Translations under genes and position numbers: made by a program
The notes under the pieces: generated by a model
Databases searched by the model: none
Told to the model about the DNA's origin: nothing
What the model saw: the letters and a program-made list of their open reading frames with translations, nothing else
Shown: one piece after another, positions 6,857 to 16,213 of the stretch
Position numbering within the stretch: position 1 is the first letter of the stretch
How the letters are laid out: the number at the start of each line of letters is the position of its first letter
NCBI GenBank assembly: GCA_045222295.1
Contig: JBGUXP010000003.1
Location: 218,948 to 282,947 of the forward strand
Source: Colimorpha sp045222295
GTDB taxonomy: Bacteria > Bacteroidota > Bacteroidia > Bacteroidales > P3
Direction: 5' to 3'
DNA: 64,000 nucleotides

Positions 6857-9019
6857 ATGAAAAAAACAATTCTTCTAATGGCCACGATGTTCGTGGCCAT
6901 TGGTGTTAGTGCCCAAAGCGATCAAGACGAAGCTGCCTTCATGCGCAAGGAAATCCTGAAGACTTTCCACAATCGCAACTTTCCGCAGAACTTGCTCAAG
7001 TCCGACATTTCGCTTTCCGCCGCTCCCGCCACAAAAAGCAGTATGGTCAAAAACCTTCCCGAGGACCGCGTGTGGTTCCCTGGCGAGTGGGAAGAAGTAA
7101 AAGCCATCACCGTCACCCCCCTCTACAGATACCTCGTCCCGGGACATGAAAGGAACCAGACCTGGCAGGCCTCTCCCGTTGTGTCGGGATATGCCGACTA
7201 CATGGAATACAGCCACATCTCCGGATGGCAGTTGCGCGGATCGGGGCCGTACAGCGCAGTCATTGACACAACCTCCAACTTCGGCAAGGTATTCTTCTAT
7301 CTCATGGACGGTATCCAACTTGGCGGCGCCGAAGCCTGGGTGCGTGTTGAGCATCCCGAAGATTCCGCTATCGTTCTCCGCACCCTTGCCCGCATGAATC
7401 TGCGCCACGAGAACATCCGCTTCTATACAGGCAAGGGCAACTCTTTCTGGTATCGCGATTGCGGCCCCATCTGCTTTTATTACGGCGACCAGGACTCCCT
7501 CGCCATGCTCGACTTCACCTATACTGTGGGGCGCGCCCTCGACGACTCTATCCCCTCCTACCTCCACTGGCAGATGGGCATCCCCAACTACCAAACCAAG
7601 TTCTTTTGGGAAGGTGGCAATTGTCTCGTTGACGGAGCAGGCATGGTTGTCACCTCCGACGCCACCGTTAGCAAAAACAACACCACTCGCGGGCAATACG
7701 TGTGGGACGGTCAGGACATCAACACCCTCGCCTACGACAACAGACCAAGACTTAACGCCAACCAGGTCAAACAGGCTCTCCATGAACTCATCGGACAACG
7801 GGCCACCTATATCCTCCCCCGATACCTCTACGACGGCGGTACCGGCCACATCGACCTCTACGCCGACGCCTACGACGAAAGCGGATTTGTCTTCTCTGTG
7901 ATGCCGGACAACTACAGCAGCTGGACCGACTACCGCACCGGAAAGAAAAACATCGACTCCCTATGCTCTTACAAAAGCTTCTTCGGCCGCGACTACTACA
8001 CTATGGGCACGCTCCCCTTTCCCTCGAACGACAACGGAGGCAACTTCTTGAGTCAAAATGATTATACCAACTACACCCGCACCTACTCCAACCACACCTT
8101 CGTCAACAACGTCATCCTCCAGCCCTGCTTCTCCAGGGTCGTCAACGGAGAACCCTCCGCCGAATGGGATCGCGCCAACATCGAACTCATCAAACAAGCC
8201 TACCCGGGCTACACCATCTACCCCGTCGATGTTCGCACCTTTGACGGCACTGGCGGCGCCATTCACTGCATCACCAAGCAGATCCCCGCCGACAACCCCA
8301 TCCGCATCCTCCACAAGAACATCCATGGTGCCCTTAGCAGTGGCTACCTGGGCTGCAACCTCCCCGTCAGCGCCATTATTACCAACAAGGACGGCATCGC
8401 CCATGCCGAGGTAATGTATCGCATCAATGACACCAGCGACTGGCAGACCCTCAACCTCACCGGCAACGGCAACCGCTGGTATGGACAGTTCCCCTTCGCC
8501 GATACCACTACCGTCGTCAGGTCAGTTGAATACTACATCTCCGCCACCTCCAACAATGGCAAGACCATCACCAAGCCCATCACTGCCAGCCACGGTGGCT
8601 ACTACAGCTTCGCCATAGGCAGCAATGCCCTCATCGACACCACCCTGTTCGACTACGACACCCTGCCCATGCCCATGGAGAACATCACCTTCACCTTCGG
8701 CACCTCCTGGGCCACCGAGGAAAACGACGAGCCCCGTCCTCTTGCTGGTATCGAAGAGGTTGAGCTCGAGGAAACATTCGGTCAGTTCTATCCCAACCCC
8801 GCCAGCGACCAGGCCAATCTGAACATCAACCTTGCCGACGGCGGCAACTACAACGTCACCATCATCGACAACAGCGGACGCACCATCCATACCACCACCC
8901 TTCAGGCTGCCGGCCAGATAGTCTTCACCATCAACGCCTCACGCCTAGCCACCGGTGTCTACAACGTAGTCTTCTCCAACGGCAACAGCCGCATCGTGCG
9001 CCGCCTAATCGTCAAATAA
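6857..9019 (+). CDS. T9SS-exported PPAD-like arginine deiminase
   Basis: 720 residues. Order: signal peptide (MKKTILLMATMFVAIGVSAQ), guanidino-modifying catalytic domain (about 70-485), Ig-like beta region, and T9SS sorting domain (FGQFYPNPASDQ ... RRLIVK). Catalytic residues of the agmatine/peptidylarginine deiminase fold are present: FWYRDCGP (D201), GGTGHIDLYAD (H331, D333) and GGAIHCITKQ (C471). The architecture is that of Porphyromonas gingivalis PPAD, which converts C-terminal Arg of peptides to citrulline outside the cell. Peptide versus free agmatine specificity cannot be read from sequence. It probably shares a transcript with the BKACE gene; its 3' end overlaps the convergent glycosyltransferase gene by 15 bases. 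Confidence 0.85.
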   Translation: MKKTILLMATMFVAIGVSAQSDQDEAAFMRKEILKTFHNRNFPQNLLKSDISLSAAPATKSSMVKNLPEDRVWFPGEWEEVKAITVTPLYRYLVPGHERNQTWQASPVVSGYADYMEYSHISGWQLRGSGPYSAVIDTTSNFGKVFFYLMDGIQLGGAEAWVRVEHPEDSAIVLRTLARMNLRHENIRFYTGKGNSFWYRDCGPICFYYGDQDSLAMLDFTYTVGRALDDSIPSYLHWQMGIPNYQTKFFWEGGNCLVDGAGMVVTSDATVSKNNTTRGQYVWDGQDINTLAYDNRPRLNANQVKQALHELIGQRATYILPRYLYDGGTGHIDLYADAYDESGFVFSVMPDNYSSWTDYRTGKKNIDSLCSYKSFFGRDYYTMGTLPFPSNDNGGNFLSQNDYTNYTRTYSNHTFVNNVILQPCFSRVVNGEPSAEWDRANIELIKQAYPGYTIYPVDVRTFDGTGGAIHCITKQIPADNPIRILHKNIHGALSSGYLGCNLPVSAIITNKDGIAHAEVMYRINDTSDWQTLNLTGNGNRWYGQFPFADTTTVVRSVEYYISATSNNGKTITKPITASHGGYYSFAIGSNALIDTTLFDYDTLPMPMENITFTFGTSWATEENDEPRPLAGIEEVELEETFGQFYPNPASDQANLNINLADGGNYNVTIIDNSGRTIHTTTLQAAGQIVFTINASRLATGVYNVVFSNGNSRIVRRLIVK

Positions 9020-10135
9020 ATCTCTGTAAACCCCCATCATATCGGCGGTAACCTTCTCGGGGGCGAACTTCATCTTTTGGATTCGCCCCTTTTCTATTCT
9101 CTCCTCTCGGAAAGCATCCTCCTCCAGCAGTCGACGAACATAAACCGCCACCCCTTCATAGTCTGTCGGGGCCGCATACATCGCTGCCTCTCCGCCCGCT
9201 TCAGGCATCGACGACACATCGCTCGTCACCACCGGACAGTCGCAGCACATACTCTCCAGCACCGGTATCCCGAACCCCTCAAACACAGACATATACACAC
9301 TCGCCACTGCCCCCGCATAGAGCGCCGGGAAGTCGGCAAAATCCGCCTTCTCTAAAAACACCACGCGATTCTCCACTCCGCACTCCTTGGCCACTCCCCT
9401 CACCTCCTCGGGATAGGAGCCTCTCGGCCTTCCCACAATCACCAGATTCACATCCTCCGGCAGCAGTGCCAACGCCCGCACCGCCGTCGCCTGATTCTTC
9501 CTCTCCTCCACCGTCCCAACACAAATCACATAACGCTCCGGCAACCCATACTTCTCCCTCACTGCCCACTGCCTGCTGCCCACTGCCCACTGCCCACTCC
9601 AAAAAATCGGGTCGCAACTCTGATACACCACCCTGATCTTATCCTCCTTCACACCCATCAAGTCCACCAAGTCGCGCTTCGTCTGCTCACTGATGGCCAC
9701 CACGACATCCGCCACCTCGCAGGCGTGACGCATCTTCAGCCCGTGAATCACCCTGTCGGCCGGCTTAAAGAACTCTGGATAGCGTCTCACTATCAAATCG
9801 TGCATCGTCACCACCTTCTTCACACCTGCTCCCAACCCGTAGGGCAACTCATGACTCAGCCCATGGAAGATTTCCACGCCATCGGATTTTGCACGAAGGC
9901 CCGTCCTCAGGGAGCGCCATACATCAGGCATCAGCCGCCACAATCCCAAAGGGACCATTGTCGTGATATTCCCACAAGCATCAAAATAGTGCTCATGACG
10001 GCCCTTAACACTAGGCGTATACAACACAACCTCTCCTTCGCCCCTCGCACACACACCGCCAATCAGCATCCGGCTATAGTTTCCCAATCCGCTGTTGTTG
10101 CGAAACGCACGCTTCGCGTCATATCCGATTTTCAT
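9005..10135 (-). CDS. Family 4-type glycosyltransferase
   Basis: 376 residues from the ATG at 10135 (MKIGYDAKRAFRNNSGLGNY). The longer TTG start at 10159 lies within the -7 promoter element and is rejected. GT-B fold with the acceptor-side N-terminal motif, a hinge, and the nucleotide-sugar motif VFEGFGIPVLESM (E-x7-E type). Likely transfers a sugar during surface polysaccharide or LPS assembly; donor and acceptor unknown. An in-frame simple repeat codes for WSGQWAVGSRQWAV (about residues 179-192) exactly in the interdomain linker. Shares a short divergent intergenic region with another glycosyltransferase. Confidence 0.85.
   Translation of the reverse strand: MKIGYDAKRAFRNNSGLGNYSRMLIGGVCARGEGEVVLYTPSVKGRHEHYFDACGNITTMVPLGLWRLMPDVWRSLRTGLRAKSDGVEIFHGLSHELPYGLGAGVKKVVTMHDLIVRRYPEFFKPADRVIHGLKMRHACEVADVVVAISEQTKRDLVDLMGVKEDKIRVVYQSCDPIFWSGQWAVGSRQWAVREKYGLPERYVICVGTVEERKNQATAVRALALLPEDVNLVIVGRPRGSYPEEVRGVAKECGVENRVVFLEKADFADFPALYAGAVASVYMSVFEGFGIPVLESMCCDCPVVTSDVSSMPEAGGEAAMYAAPTDYEGVAVYVRRLLEEDAFREERIEKGRIQKMKFAPEKVTADMMGVYRDLFDD
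9559..9600. repeat. Period-7 CACTGCC array inside a glycosyltransferase gene
   Basis: Five to six copies of CACTGCC/CTGCCCA. On the coding (minus) strand it reads as the SGQWAVGSRQWAV linker. The frame is retained on both sides. Confidence 0.75.
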
Positions 10136-10155
10136 TTCCTTTTTCCTTTTATCTT

Positions 10156-10164
10156 GCAAAAGTA
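10156..10164 (-). promoter_or_regulatory. -7 element for the minus-strand glycosyltransferase
   Basis: TActTTTGC read on the minus strand, 20 bases before the ATG at 10135. It rules out the upstream TTG start. No clear TTTG box at the -33 distance. Confidence 0.65.
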
Positions 10165-10194
10165 CAAAAAAAATTCCATATCAGAAAAAATTCG

Positions 10195-10203
10195 TATCTT
10201 TGC
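10195..10203 (+). promoter_or_regulatory. -7 element for the plus-strand glycosyltransferase
   Basis: TAtcTTTGC, 26 bases before the ATG at 10230. Lies back-to-back with the minus-strand promoter at 10156-10164. Confidence 0.65.
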
Positions 10204-10229
10204 ACCTTGAAATTCTATTGGGCACCTCG

Positions 10230-11279
10230 ATGAAAAAAAAGCGCATACTCATAGACCTCAGCATCTTGCGTCACCCTATGTGCGGGTTGGGGCAGATTGG
10301 TCTCAACTACGGCCGCTGGTATCAGCAGCACGCCGCCGAGCTTGCCGACCGCTTCGAAATCACCCTTTTGGTCCCCAAAAACTATATCGGTGCCTTCGGC
10401 GACGACGTCCACTACATCCGCCGCACCTCCTTCCGCCGCCAGTTTCCCTGGATCATGCCCTACTTTGACATATGGCACGCCATTAACCAGAACTGCACCT
10501 TCCGACCCAAAAGCCGCCACACGCGCTTCATCCTCACCATCCACGACGTCAACTTCCTCTACGAAAAAACTCCCGACCAGCAAGGCAAATACCGCAGAAA
10601 ACTCCAGCGCAAATGCGACCGCGCCTCCGAGTTCACATTCATCTCCAACTTCGCCCATCGCGATACCGAACGCTTCATCGCCCTACGCAACAAACCCTTC
10701 AATATCATTTACAACGGCGTTGAAGACCTCACCATCGGCCCACAGGAAATGTCTCCTCTTCTCTCCTCTCTCTCCAAACCCTTCTTTCTTGCCCTCGGCG
10801 AAGTCAAAGAGAAGAAGAACCTCCATACTTTGATGCCCCTCATGGATCGTTTCCCCGACTATCACCTCGTGATTGCAGGCAACGATGGCACCCCCTATGC
10901 CCGCCAGCTGCGCGCACAACTCCCTCATCACTCTAACATCTCAATTATCGGCATCGTCAACGACAGTCAGCGCCGATGGCTCTACTCCCACTGCTCCGCG
11001 CTCTTCTTCCCCTCCATAGCCGAAGGCTTCGGCCTGCCAATCATCGAGGCCATGCAGTGGGGCAAACCTGTTTTCTGCTCCGACCGCACCTCCCTCCCTG
11101 AAATCGGAAGCACCCACGCCCACTATTTCCACTCTTTCGACACTGATAGCATGGAAACCGTTGTCCGCGAAGGGCTTGCCTCCTACAACAAGAACGATGC
11201 CGACGAAGCCATCAGCTACGCAGCCACCTTTTCCTATGAAACTCACATGAGGAAATACATCGACCTCTATTCCAAATAA
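10230..11279 (+). CDS. Glycosyltransferase, family 1/4 type
   Basis: 349 residues from the ATG at 10230; the in-frame upstream extension to 10095 crosses the promoter. N-terminus MKKKRILIDLSILRHP with a Gly-rich GLGQIGLN loop, an IWHAINQNC segment, then FFLALGEVKEKKN at the start of the second GT-B domain and the donor motif IAEGFGLPIIEAM. Probably a lipopolysaccharide or capsule sugar transferase. It is 2 bases from the methyltransferase gene, so co-transcribed. It resembles the divergent neighbour only at fold level, so the two are likely different steps. Confidence 0.85.
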   Translation: MKKKRILIDLSILRHPMCGLGQIGLNYGRWYQQHAAELADRFEITLLVPKNYIGAFGDDVHYIRRTSFRRQFPWIMPYFDIWHAINQNCTFRPKSRHTRFILTIHDVNFLYEKTPDQQGKYRRKLQRKCDRASEFTFISNFAHRDTERFIALRNKPFNIIYNGVEDLTIGPQEMSPLLSSLSKPFFLALGEVKEKKNLHTLMPLMDRFPDYHLVIAGNDGTPYARQLRAQLPHHSNISIIGIVNDSQRRWLYSHCSALFFPSIAEGFGLPIIEAMQWGKPVFCSDRTSLPEIGSTHAHYFHSFDTDSMETVVREGLASYNKNDADEAISYAATFSYETHMRKYIDLYSK

Positions 11280-11281
11280 TC

Positions 11282-11992
11282 ATGCCTAGAATAGACCAAT
11301 CAACATATCAACATATCAACCCATTAACTCTTCACCAGAAGCAACTGCTCTACGAGCAGGCCTCCTCCCTCATTTCCGACAACAAACGCGACCTCTTCGA
11401 CCGTTTGGCCCCTCTCCGCACACGCCACATCGCCGTAGTGCTCGAGGACATATACCAGTCCCATAACGCCTCCGCCGTCCTCCGTTCCTGCGACTGCTTC
11501 GGCGTGCAGGACATCCACGTCATCGAGGCCAACAACCCCTTCAACCCTGCCGGCGATGTCGCCGTAGGTTCCTCCAAGTGGGTCGACTATTACCCCTACC
11601 ACGACACACCCTCCGCCTATCAGCGTCTTCGTGAGATGGGCTACCGTATCGTGGCCACCACTCCACACACCAACGACACCCTCATCACCGACCTCGACAT
11701 CTCCTCCCCCATCGCACTCGTCTTCGGCACCGAACTCACAGGACTCACCCCTCAGGCCATTGACCTCGCCGACTCTTATGTTAAAATCCCTATGTTCGGA
11801 TTCACCGAGAGCTTCAACATCTCCGTCTGCGCCGCCCTCTCCCTCTTCTCCCTCACCTCACGCCTACGCAACTCCGACATCCCCTGGCAGCTCTCTGACG
11901 AACAAATTCTCGACCTCAAGCTCCACTGGTGTTCACAAGCCATCCGCGACGGCGAGAGCGTCCTCCAGAACCTTATCAACAACCTATCTTAA
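11282..11992 (+). CDS. TrmH/SpoU family RNA 2'-O-methyltransferase
   Basis: 236 residues. The three SPOUT motifs are clear: NASAVLRSCDCFGVQDIHVIE region (about 62-82; motif 1 Asn/Arg), LVFGTELTGLT (motif 2) and IPMFGFTESFNISVCAA (motif 3, trefoil-knot SAM site). The pattern and length fit tRNA (Gm18) methyltransferase TrmH, but other SpoU targets are possible, so no symbol is given. The N-terminal region (bases 11298-11330) contains a period-8 CAACATAT repeat translated as QSTYQHINP. It follows the glycosyltransferase after 2 bases. Confidence 0.85.
   Translation: MPRIDQSTYQHINPLTLHQKQLLYEQASSLISDNKRDLFDRLAPLRTRHIAVVLEDIYQSHNASAVLRSCDCFGVQDIHVIEANNPFNPAGDVAVGSSKWVDYYPYHDTPSAYQRLREMGYRIVATTPHTNDTLITDLDISSPIALVFGTELTGLTPQAIDLADSYVKIPMFGFTESFNISVCAALSLFSLTSRLRNSDIPWQLSDEQILDLKLHWCSQAIRDGESVLQNLINNLS
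11298..11330 (+). repeat. Period-8 ATATCAAC array inside the methyltransferase gene
   Basis: Copies of ATCAACAT coding for QSTYQHINP. The same unit type recurs at 23161-23250 and 44502-44537 within two other genes. Confidence 0.7.
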
Positions 11993-12027
11993 GAAACAAA
12001 TTGGTTCATACAAATAAAACATTAAAC

Positions 12028-12489
12028 ATGAAAAAGATAACCCTTATTGCAATCGCTCTTCTCCTCTCTCAGGGAGCTATTTTTGCTCAGAAAAAAGTGG
12101 CCGAGAAAGACGTTAAAGTTTCCTACGTCAAAGACTTCCAACGCCAGGTCAAAGACCCCACCAATGTCGAGTGGTACCAGATTGACGAGAACACCTTCAA
12201 AGTCACCTACCGCGACTTCGAAAAATCGCGCCAGGCCATGGTCTTCTCCAACAAAGGCATGGAGACCCACTACATCATCGAGGACCACTATCCCCTCTCC
12301 ATCGTCAACTATGTGAAGGAGAACTACTCCAAGCACAGCATCACCGACCTCTGGGTCCGCAAAGCCCGCAACAAAATGACCTATCAGGCCCGCATCGCCC
12401 GCAAGAAAGGATTCCTCTGGTGGAAGAAAGTCACCGACATCAAAGTCCTCGACTTCGAAGTCGACGGCAAATTCATCTCCGCCGAATAA
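12028..12489 (+). CDS. Secreted PepSY-like small protein
   Basis: 153 residues from the ATG at 12028 with a signal peptide (MKKITLIAIALLLSQGAIFAQ). The body has the alternating pattern of Bacteroidetes PepSY-like/putative beta-lactamase-inhibitor-like proteins: VKDPTNVEWYQIDENTFKVTYR, VFSNKG, then a predicted strand-rich C-terminal part. These are periplasmic and uncharacterised. It is 35 bases downstream of the methyltransferase gene and is closed by the strong terminator at 12505. The assignment rests on overall pattern, without a catalytic motif. Confidence 0.6.
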   Translation: MKKITLIAIALLLSQGAIFAQKKVAEKDVKVSYVKDFQRQVKDPTNVEWYQIDENTFKVTYRDFEKSRQAMVFSNKGMETHYIIEDHYPLSIVNYVKENYSKHSITDLWVRKARNKMTYQARIARKKGFLWWKKVTDIKVLDFEVDGKFISAE

Positions 12490-12504
12490 TAACAAAACAA
12501 AAAA

Positions 12505-12530
12505 AGCCCCGCAATCGCGGGGCTTTTTTT
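12505..12530. terminator. Bidirectional terminator between the PepSY-like gene and secA
   Basis: AGCCCCGC (12505-12512), loop AATC, GCGGGGCT (12517-12524), with an A run before and a T run after. It serves the convergent genes on both sides; the secA stop codon begins at its edge. Confidence 0.95.
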
Positions 12531-15500
12531 ATTCGGCATCTTTGCCGTGGCAGTTCTTATATTTCTTGCCGCTGCCACAGGGGCAGGGGTCGTTGCGGCC
12601 GACCTTCTTGTCGACATGCACCGGCATCTGGCGCTGAGGCTGCTGACTCGAGGAGTCGATGGCCTGGCGCTGCTGCTGGGCGGCACGGTCGAAGTCGTTG
12701 GTACGACTGGCCTTCAAGCCACGCTGCGGAGCCTGCGGCTGGCGGGCTTCCTGGACATCCTCCTGACGCATGGGCAGCTGGGCACGGCTCAGGAACGAGG
12801 TAATCTCGCGGTTGATGTCGAGGAGCATCTGCTCAAAAAGCTTGAAGGACTCGAACTTGTAGATGAGCAGCGGGTCTTTCTGTTCGTAGGCAGCGTTCTG
12901 CACGCTCTGACGCAGGTCGTCGAGCTGGCGCAGGTGCTCTTTCCACAGGTCATCGATAATGGCCAGAGTGATGCCTTTCTCGATGGAGAGCTGCACCTCG
13001 CGGCCGTGGGTCTCATAGGCCTTCTTCACCGGGACGATGGTGTTCAGCGTCTTCTTGCCATCGGTGATGGGGAAGGCAACATTGATATAACGCGTGTTCT
13101 CAGCGATATTCTTGATGAAGGGCCAAGCCAGCTCACAGAGGCGCTGCATGCGCTCCTTGTAGGCTCCCCAGCACTGCTCGTAAAGCAACTGGATGGCATC
13201 CCTGCGATGCAGCGAGAGGAATTCATTCTCGCTCATCGGCACCTCATGGGCAAACACCTTGATGACCTCCAGCTTGAACTCCTCCCAGTCGTGGCCCTCG
13301 GTGTAGAGCAACTCACAGGTGTCGTAGAACATGTTGGAGATATCGATAGAGAGGCGGTCGCCATAAAGGGCGTTGCGACGCTTGTTATAGATGACGGTGC
13401 GCTGGTTGTTCATCACGTCGTCATACTCAAGCAGACGCTTACGCATGCCGAAGTTGTTCTCTTCGACCTTCTTCTGTGCGCGCTCAATCTGCTTGGTAAT
13501 CATCGAGTGCTGGATAACCTCGCCCTCCTGCAAGCCCATACGGTCCATCACCGAGGCGATGCGCTCGGAGCCGAAGAGACGCATCAGGTCGTCTTCCAGC
13601 GAGACGAAGAAGAGGCTCGAACCCGGATCACCCTGACGGCCGGCACGACCACGCAGCTGGCGGTCTACACGGCGACTCTCATGGCGCTCGGTGCCGATAA
13701 TGGCCAGACCGCCCTTCTCGCGAACATCGCCCTTGAGTTTGATGTCGGTACCACGACCAGCCATGTTGGTGGCGATGGTCACGCGGCCAGGCTCACCAGC
13801 TTGGGCCACAATGTCGGCCTCCTTCTGGTGAAGCTTCGCATTCAGCACATTGTGAGGAATCTTCTTCATCTTGAGCATCTTGCTCAGCAATTCGGAGGTC
13901 TCGACCGACGTAGTACCCACTAGCACGGGACGGCCTTCGCCGATGAGTTTCTCCACCTCGTCGATAACGGCCTTGAACTTCTCGCGCTTGGTCTTGTAAA
14001 TCATGTCGTCCATGTCCACACGGGCGATGGGCTTGTTGGTCGGGATGACCACCACGTCGAGTTTATATATGTTCCACAACTCGCCGGCCTCGGTCTCGGC
14101 GGTACCCGTCATACCGGCCAGCTTCTTGTACATGCGGAAATAGTTCTGCAGGGTAATGGTGGCATAAGTCTGCGTGGCGGCCTCCACCTTGGCATTCTCC
14201 TTGGCTTCCACGGCCTGGTGCAGACCGTCGCTCCAGCGGCGGCCTTCCATGATACGGCCCGTCTGCTCGTCAACAATCTTCACCTGATTGTCCTCGGTGA
14301 GGATATAGTCCACATCGCGCTCGAAGAGCGTGTAGGCCTTCAAAAGCTGGTCGACAGTGTGGACGCGCTCGCTCTGCACGGCGAAGTCACTGTAAATCTT
14401 ATCCTTGGCGGCGAGCTTCTCCTCAGCGCTCATAGTGGCGTTGTTCTCCACCTCGGCAATGGCGCTGCCGATGTCGGGCAACTGATAGAAGTTGGGATCC
14501 TCGCCCAGCGAGGTGAGGAACTCCATGCCCTTGTCGGTAAGTTCCACCTGCTTGTTCTTCTCGTCAATGACGAAGTAGAGCTCGTCATCAATGATGTGCA
14601 TATTCTTGTTTTGCTCCTGCATGTAGAAGTTCTCTGTGCGCAGGAGGATGCTCTTGATACCGCTCTCTGAGAGGTATTTGATCAACGCCTTGTTTTTCGG
14701 CAGACCGCGATAGGCACGCAGCAGCTGCTGGGCGCACGACTCCTCGGGCTTGGCGTTGGGGTTCTCGCTGAGACCCTTGCGGGCGTCGGCCAGGTATTGG
14801 GTCACCAGCACACGCTGGGCATTATAGAGTTTCTCGATGGTAGGTTTGAAGCGGTAAAACTCCTGCTCGTCGTCACCCTTGCCCGTGGGGCCGCTGATGA
14901 TAAGAGGGGTACGGGCATCGTCGATAAGCACTGAGTCAACCTCGTCGACGATGGCGTAGTTATGGCCGCGCTGCACCAACTCCTCGGGGTTGCGGCTCAT
15001 GTTGTCGCGCAGGTAGTCGAAACCGAACTCGTTGTTCGTACCATAAGTGATATCGCAGTTGTAGGCGCGCTTACGCTCATCGCTGTGAGGCTCCCACTTG
15101 TCGATGCAGTCGACTGTAAGTCCATGAAACTCAAAGAGCATGCCCATCCACTCCGAGTCACGCTTGGCCAGATAGTCGTTGACAGTCACCACATGGACAC
15201 CCTTGCCGGGAAGTGCATTGAGGTAGACAGGGAGCGTGGCAACCAAAGTCTTACCCTCACCGGTAGCCATCTCGGCAATCTTGCCGCTATGGAGCACCAC
15301 ACCGCCGATAATCTGCACGTCGTAGTGAATCATGTCCCAGGTAATTTCATTGCCACCGGCCATCCAGTGGTTCTGATAAATAGCCTTGTCGCCTTCGATG
15401 GTGATGGAGGCGTGGGTGGCAGCGAGGTCACGGTCGTGGTCGGTGGCGGTCACCTCCACGGTCTCGTTTTGTGCGAAGCGCTTGGCGGTCTCCTTCACCA

Positions 15501-15840
15501 CTGCAAAAGCCTCTGGCAGAATCTCGTCGAGGACCGTCTGAGTCTTGTCGTAGCTCTGCTTCTCAAGTTCGTCAATGCGTTTATAGAGGTTCTCCTTCTC
15601 GTCGACAGGCATGTCGTATTCCTCTTCGATACGGGCACGGAGGCTGGCGAGTTCATTCTCCTCGGCCTCCACGGCCTTGGCGATACGTTCCTTGAATTCA
15701 ATAGTTTTCGCTCTCAGCGCGTCGTTGCTCAGCGCCTCGATAGCGGGGTAGACTGCCAGCGTGGCATCCAGAAAAGGCTTAATCACCTTGAGGTCGCGCT
15801 GACTCTTGTTTCCGAATAGTTTGGTTAAAAAATTAGCCAT
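12529..15840 (-). CDS. secA: Preprotein translocase ATPase SecA
   Basis: 1103 residues, the usual size in Bacteroidetes. SecA drives unfolded preproteins through SecYEG. Visible are Walker A MATGEGKT (residues 191-198), the DEVDS Walker B-like segment, the second-motor motif NMAGRGTDIKL, the RGRAGRQGDPGSS arginine-finger region, and the C-terminal zinc-binding CPCGSGKKYKNCHG (SecB/ribosome-binding tail). A Gln/Arg-rich linker precedes the tail. The gene is alone on its strand. The ATG at 15840 begins the conserved MANFLTKLFGNKS. Confidence 0.98.
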   Translation of the reverse strand: MANFLTKLFGNKSQRDLKVIKPFLDATLAVYPAIEALSNDALRAKTIEFKERIAKAVEAEENELASLRARIEEEYDMPVDEKENLYKRIDELEKQSYDKTQTVLDEILPEAFAVVKETAKRFAQNETVEVTATDHDRDLAATHASITIEGDKAIYQNHWMAGGNEITWDMIHYDVQIIGGVVLHSGKIAEMATGEGKTLVATLPVYLNALPGKGVHVVTVNDYLAKRDSEWMGMLFEFHGLTVDCIDKWEPHSDERKRAYNCDITYGTNNEFGFDYLRDNMSRNPEELVQRGHNYAIVDEVDSVLIDDARTPLIISGPTGKGDDEQEFYRFKPTIEKLYNAQRVLVTQYLADARKGLSENPNAKPEESCAQQLLRAYRGLPKNKALIKYLSESGIKSILLRTENFYMQEQNKNMHIIDDELYFVIDEKNKQVELTDKGMEFLTSLGEDPNFYQLPDIGSAIAEVENNATMSAEEKLAAKDKIYSDFAVQSERVHTVDQLLKAYTLFERDVDYILTEDNQVKIVDEQTGRIMEGRRWSDGLHQAVEAKENAKVEAATQTYATITLQNYFRMYKKLAGMTGTAETEAGELWNIYKLDVVVIPTNKPIARVDMDDMIYKTKREKFKAVIDEVEKLIGEGRPVLVGTTSVETSELLSKMLKMKKIPHNVLNAKLHQKEADIVAQAGEPGRVTIATNMAGRGTDIKLKGDVREKGGLAIIGTERHESRRVDRQLRGRAGRQGDPGSSLFFVSLEDDLMRLFGSERIASVMDRMGLQEGEVIQHSMITKQIERAQKKVEENNFGMRKRLLEYDDVMNNQRTVIYNKRRNALYGDRLSIDISNMFYDTCELLYTEGHDWEEFKLEVIKVFAHEVPMSENEFLSLHRRDAIQLLYEQCWGAYKERMQRLCELAWPFIKNIAENTRYINVAFPITDGKKTLNTIVPVKKAYETHGREVQLSIEKGITLAIIDDLWKEHLRQLDDLRQSVQNAAYEQKDPLLIYKFESFKLFEQMLLDINREITSFLSRAQLPMRQEDVQEARQPQAPQRGLKASRTNDFDRAAQQQRQAIDSSSQQPQRQMPVHVDKKVGRNDPCPCGSGKKYKNCHGKDAE

Positions 15841-15848
15841 GATGTGAT

Positions 15849-15891
15849 ATTTCTGATTTCTAAAATCTAATTTCTAAGTGTTTCTAAATCC
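15849..15891 (-). repeat. AGAAATT-type array upstream of secA
   Basis: Degenerate TTTCTAA/AATTTCT units, i.e. AGAAATT read on the minus strand, in the secA leader region. Confidence 0.5.
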
Positions 15892-15955
15892 TATTTCAAC
15901 AATATAATACTATAATCCAATATATTAATTATATTTGTGCTGGCATAAAAACAAA

Positions 15956-15963
15956 CAAAGATA
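15956..15963 (-). promoter_or_regulatory. Possible secA promoter -7 element
   Basis: TAtcTTTG on the minus strand, about 115 bases before the secA ATG. No -33 box at the expected spacing. The rest of the 373-base gap holds an AT-rich tract, the repeat at 16041 and the tRNA promoter. Confidence 0.35.
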
Positions 15964-16040
15964 CAACTTTTTTTTCATCTGTGCTGTATTTTTTGCCAAC
16001 ACATAAAACACACTAGCAAAAAACGTGCCATAAACACCCC

Positions 16041-16105
16041 TCATACCCCCTATTATCACCTACTGTGGTAGGAGTTGGTTAGGAGTTGGTAAGGAGATAG
16101 TAAGG
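16041..16105. repeat. Intergenic palindromic repeat, copy 2
   Basis: CACCTAC-TGTG-GTAGGAG core followed by three rightward half-sites (TTGGTTAGGAG, TTGGTAAGGAG). The left arm is eroded compared with copies 4 and 5. It lies between the secA 5' end and the tRNA-Ser promoter. Confidence 0.7.
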
Positions 16106-16164
16106 CGTTATTTCCTTGTTGACAGTACTTTAACAAAAAGTGTTAATTTTTGCATTTTTTTTAT

Positions 16165-16196
16165 TTTGCCATGTGGATTTTTGTTCGTAATTTTGC
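16165..16196 (+). promoter_or_regulatory. Promoter of tRNA-Ser
   Basis: TTTG at 16165-16168, 19 bases, TAatTTTGC at 16188-16196; tRNA starts 18 bases later. Confidence 0.85.
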
Positions 16197-16213
16197 ACCC
16201 GTTTTCGACGAAT

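Noticed and set aside
6857..9019. Assignment as agmatine deiminase
   Set aside because: Catalytic residues are shared, but the signal peptide, Ig-like region and T9SS domain fit the secreted PPAD layout, whereas agmatine deiminases are cytosolic and about 350 residues.
10135..10159. Upstream TTG start for the minus-strand glycosyltransferase
   Set aside because: The TTG is part of the TActTTTGC promoter element, so it would not be in the transcript.
12547..13923. 458-codon frame antisense to secA
   Set aside because: secA is certain on the other strand; the antisense product is Leu/Val/His-rich with no recognisable motif.
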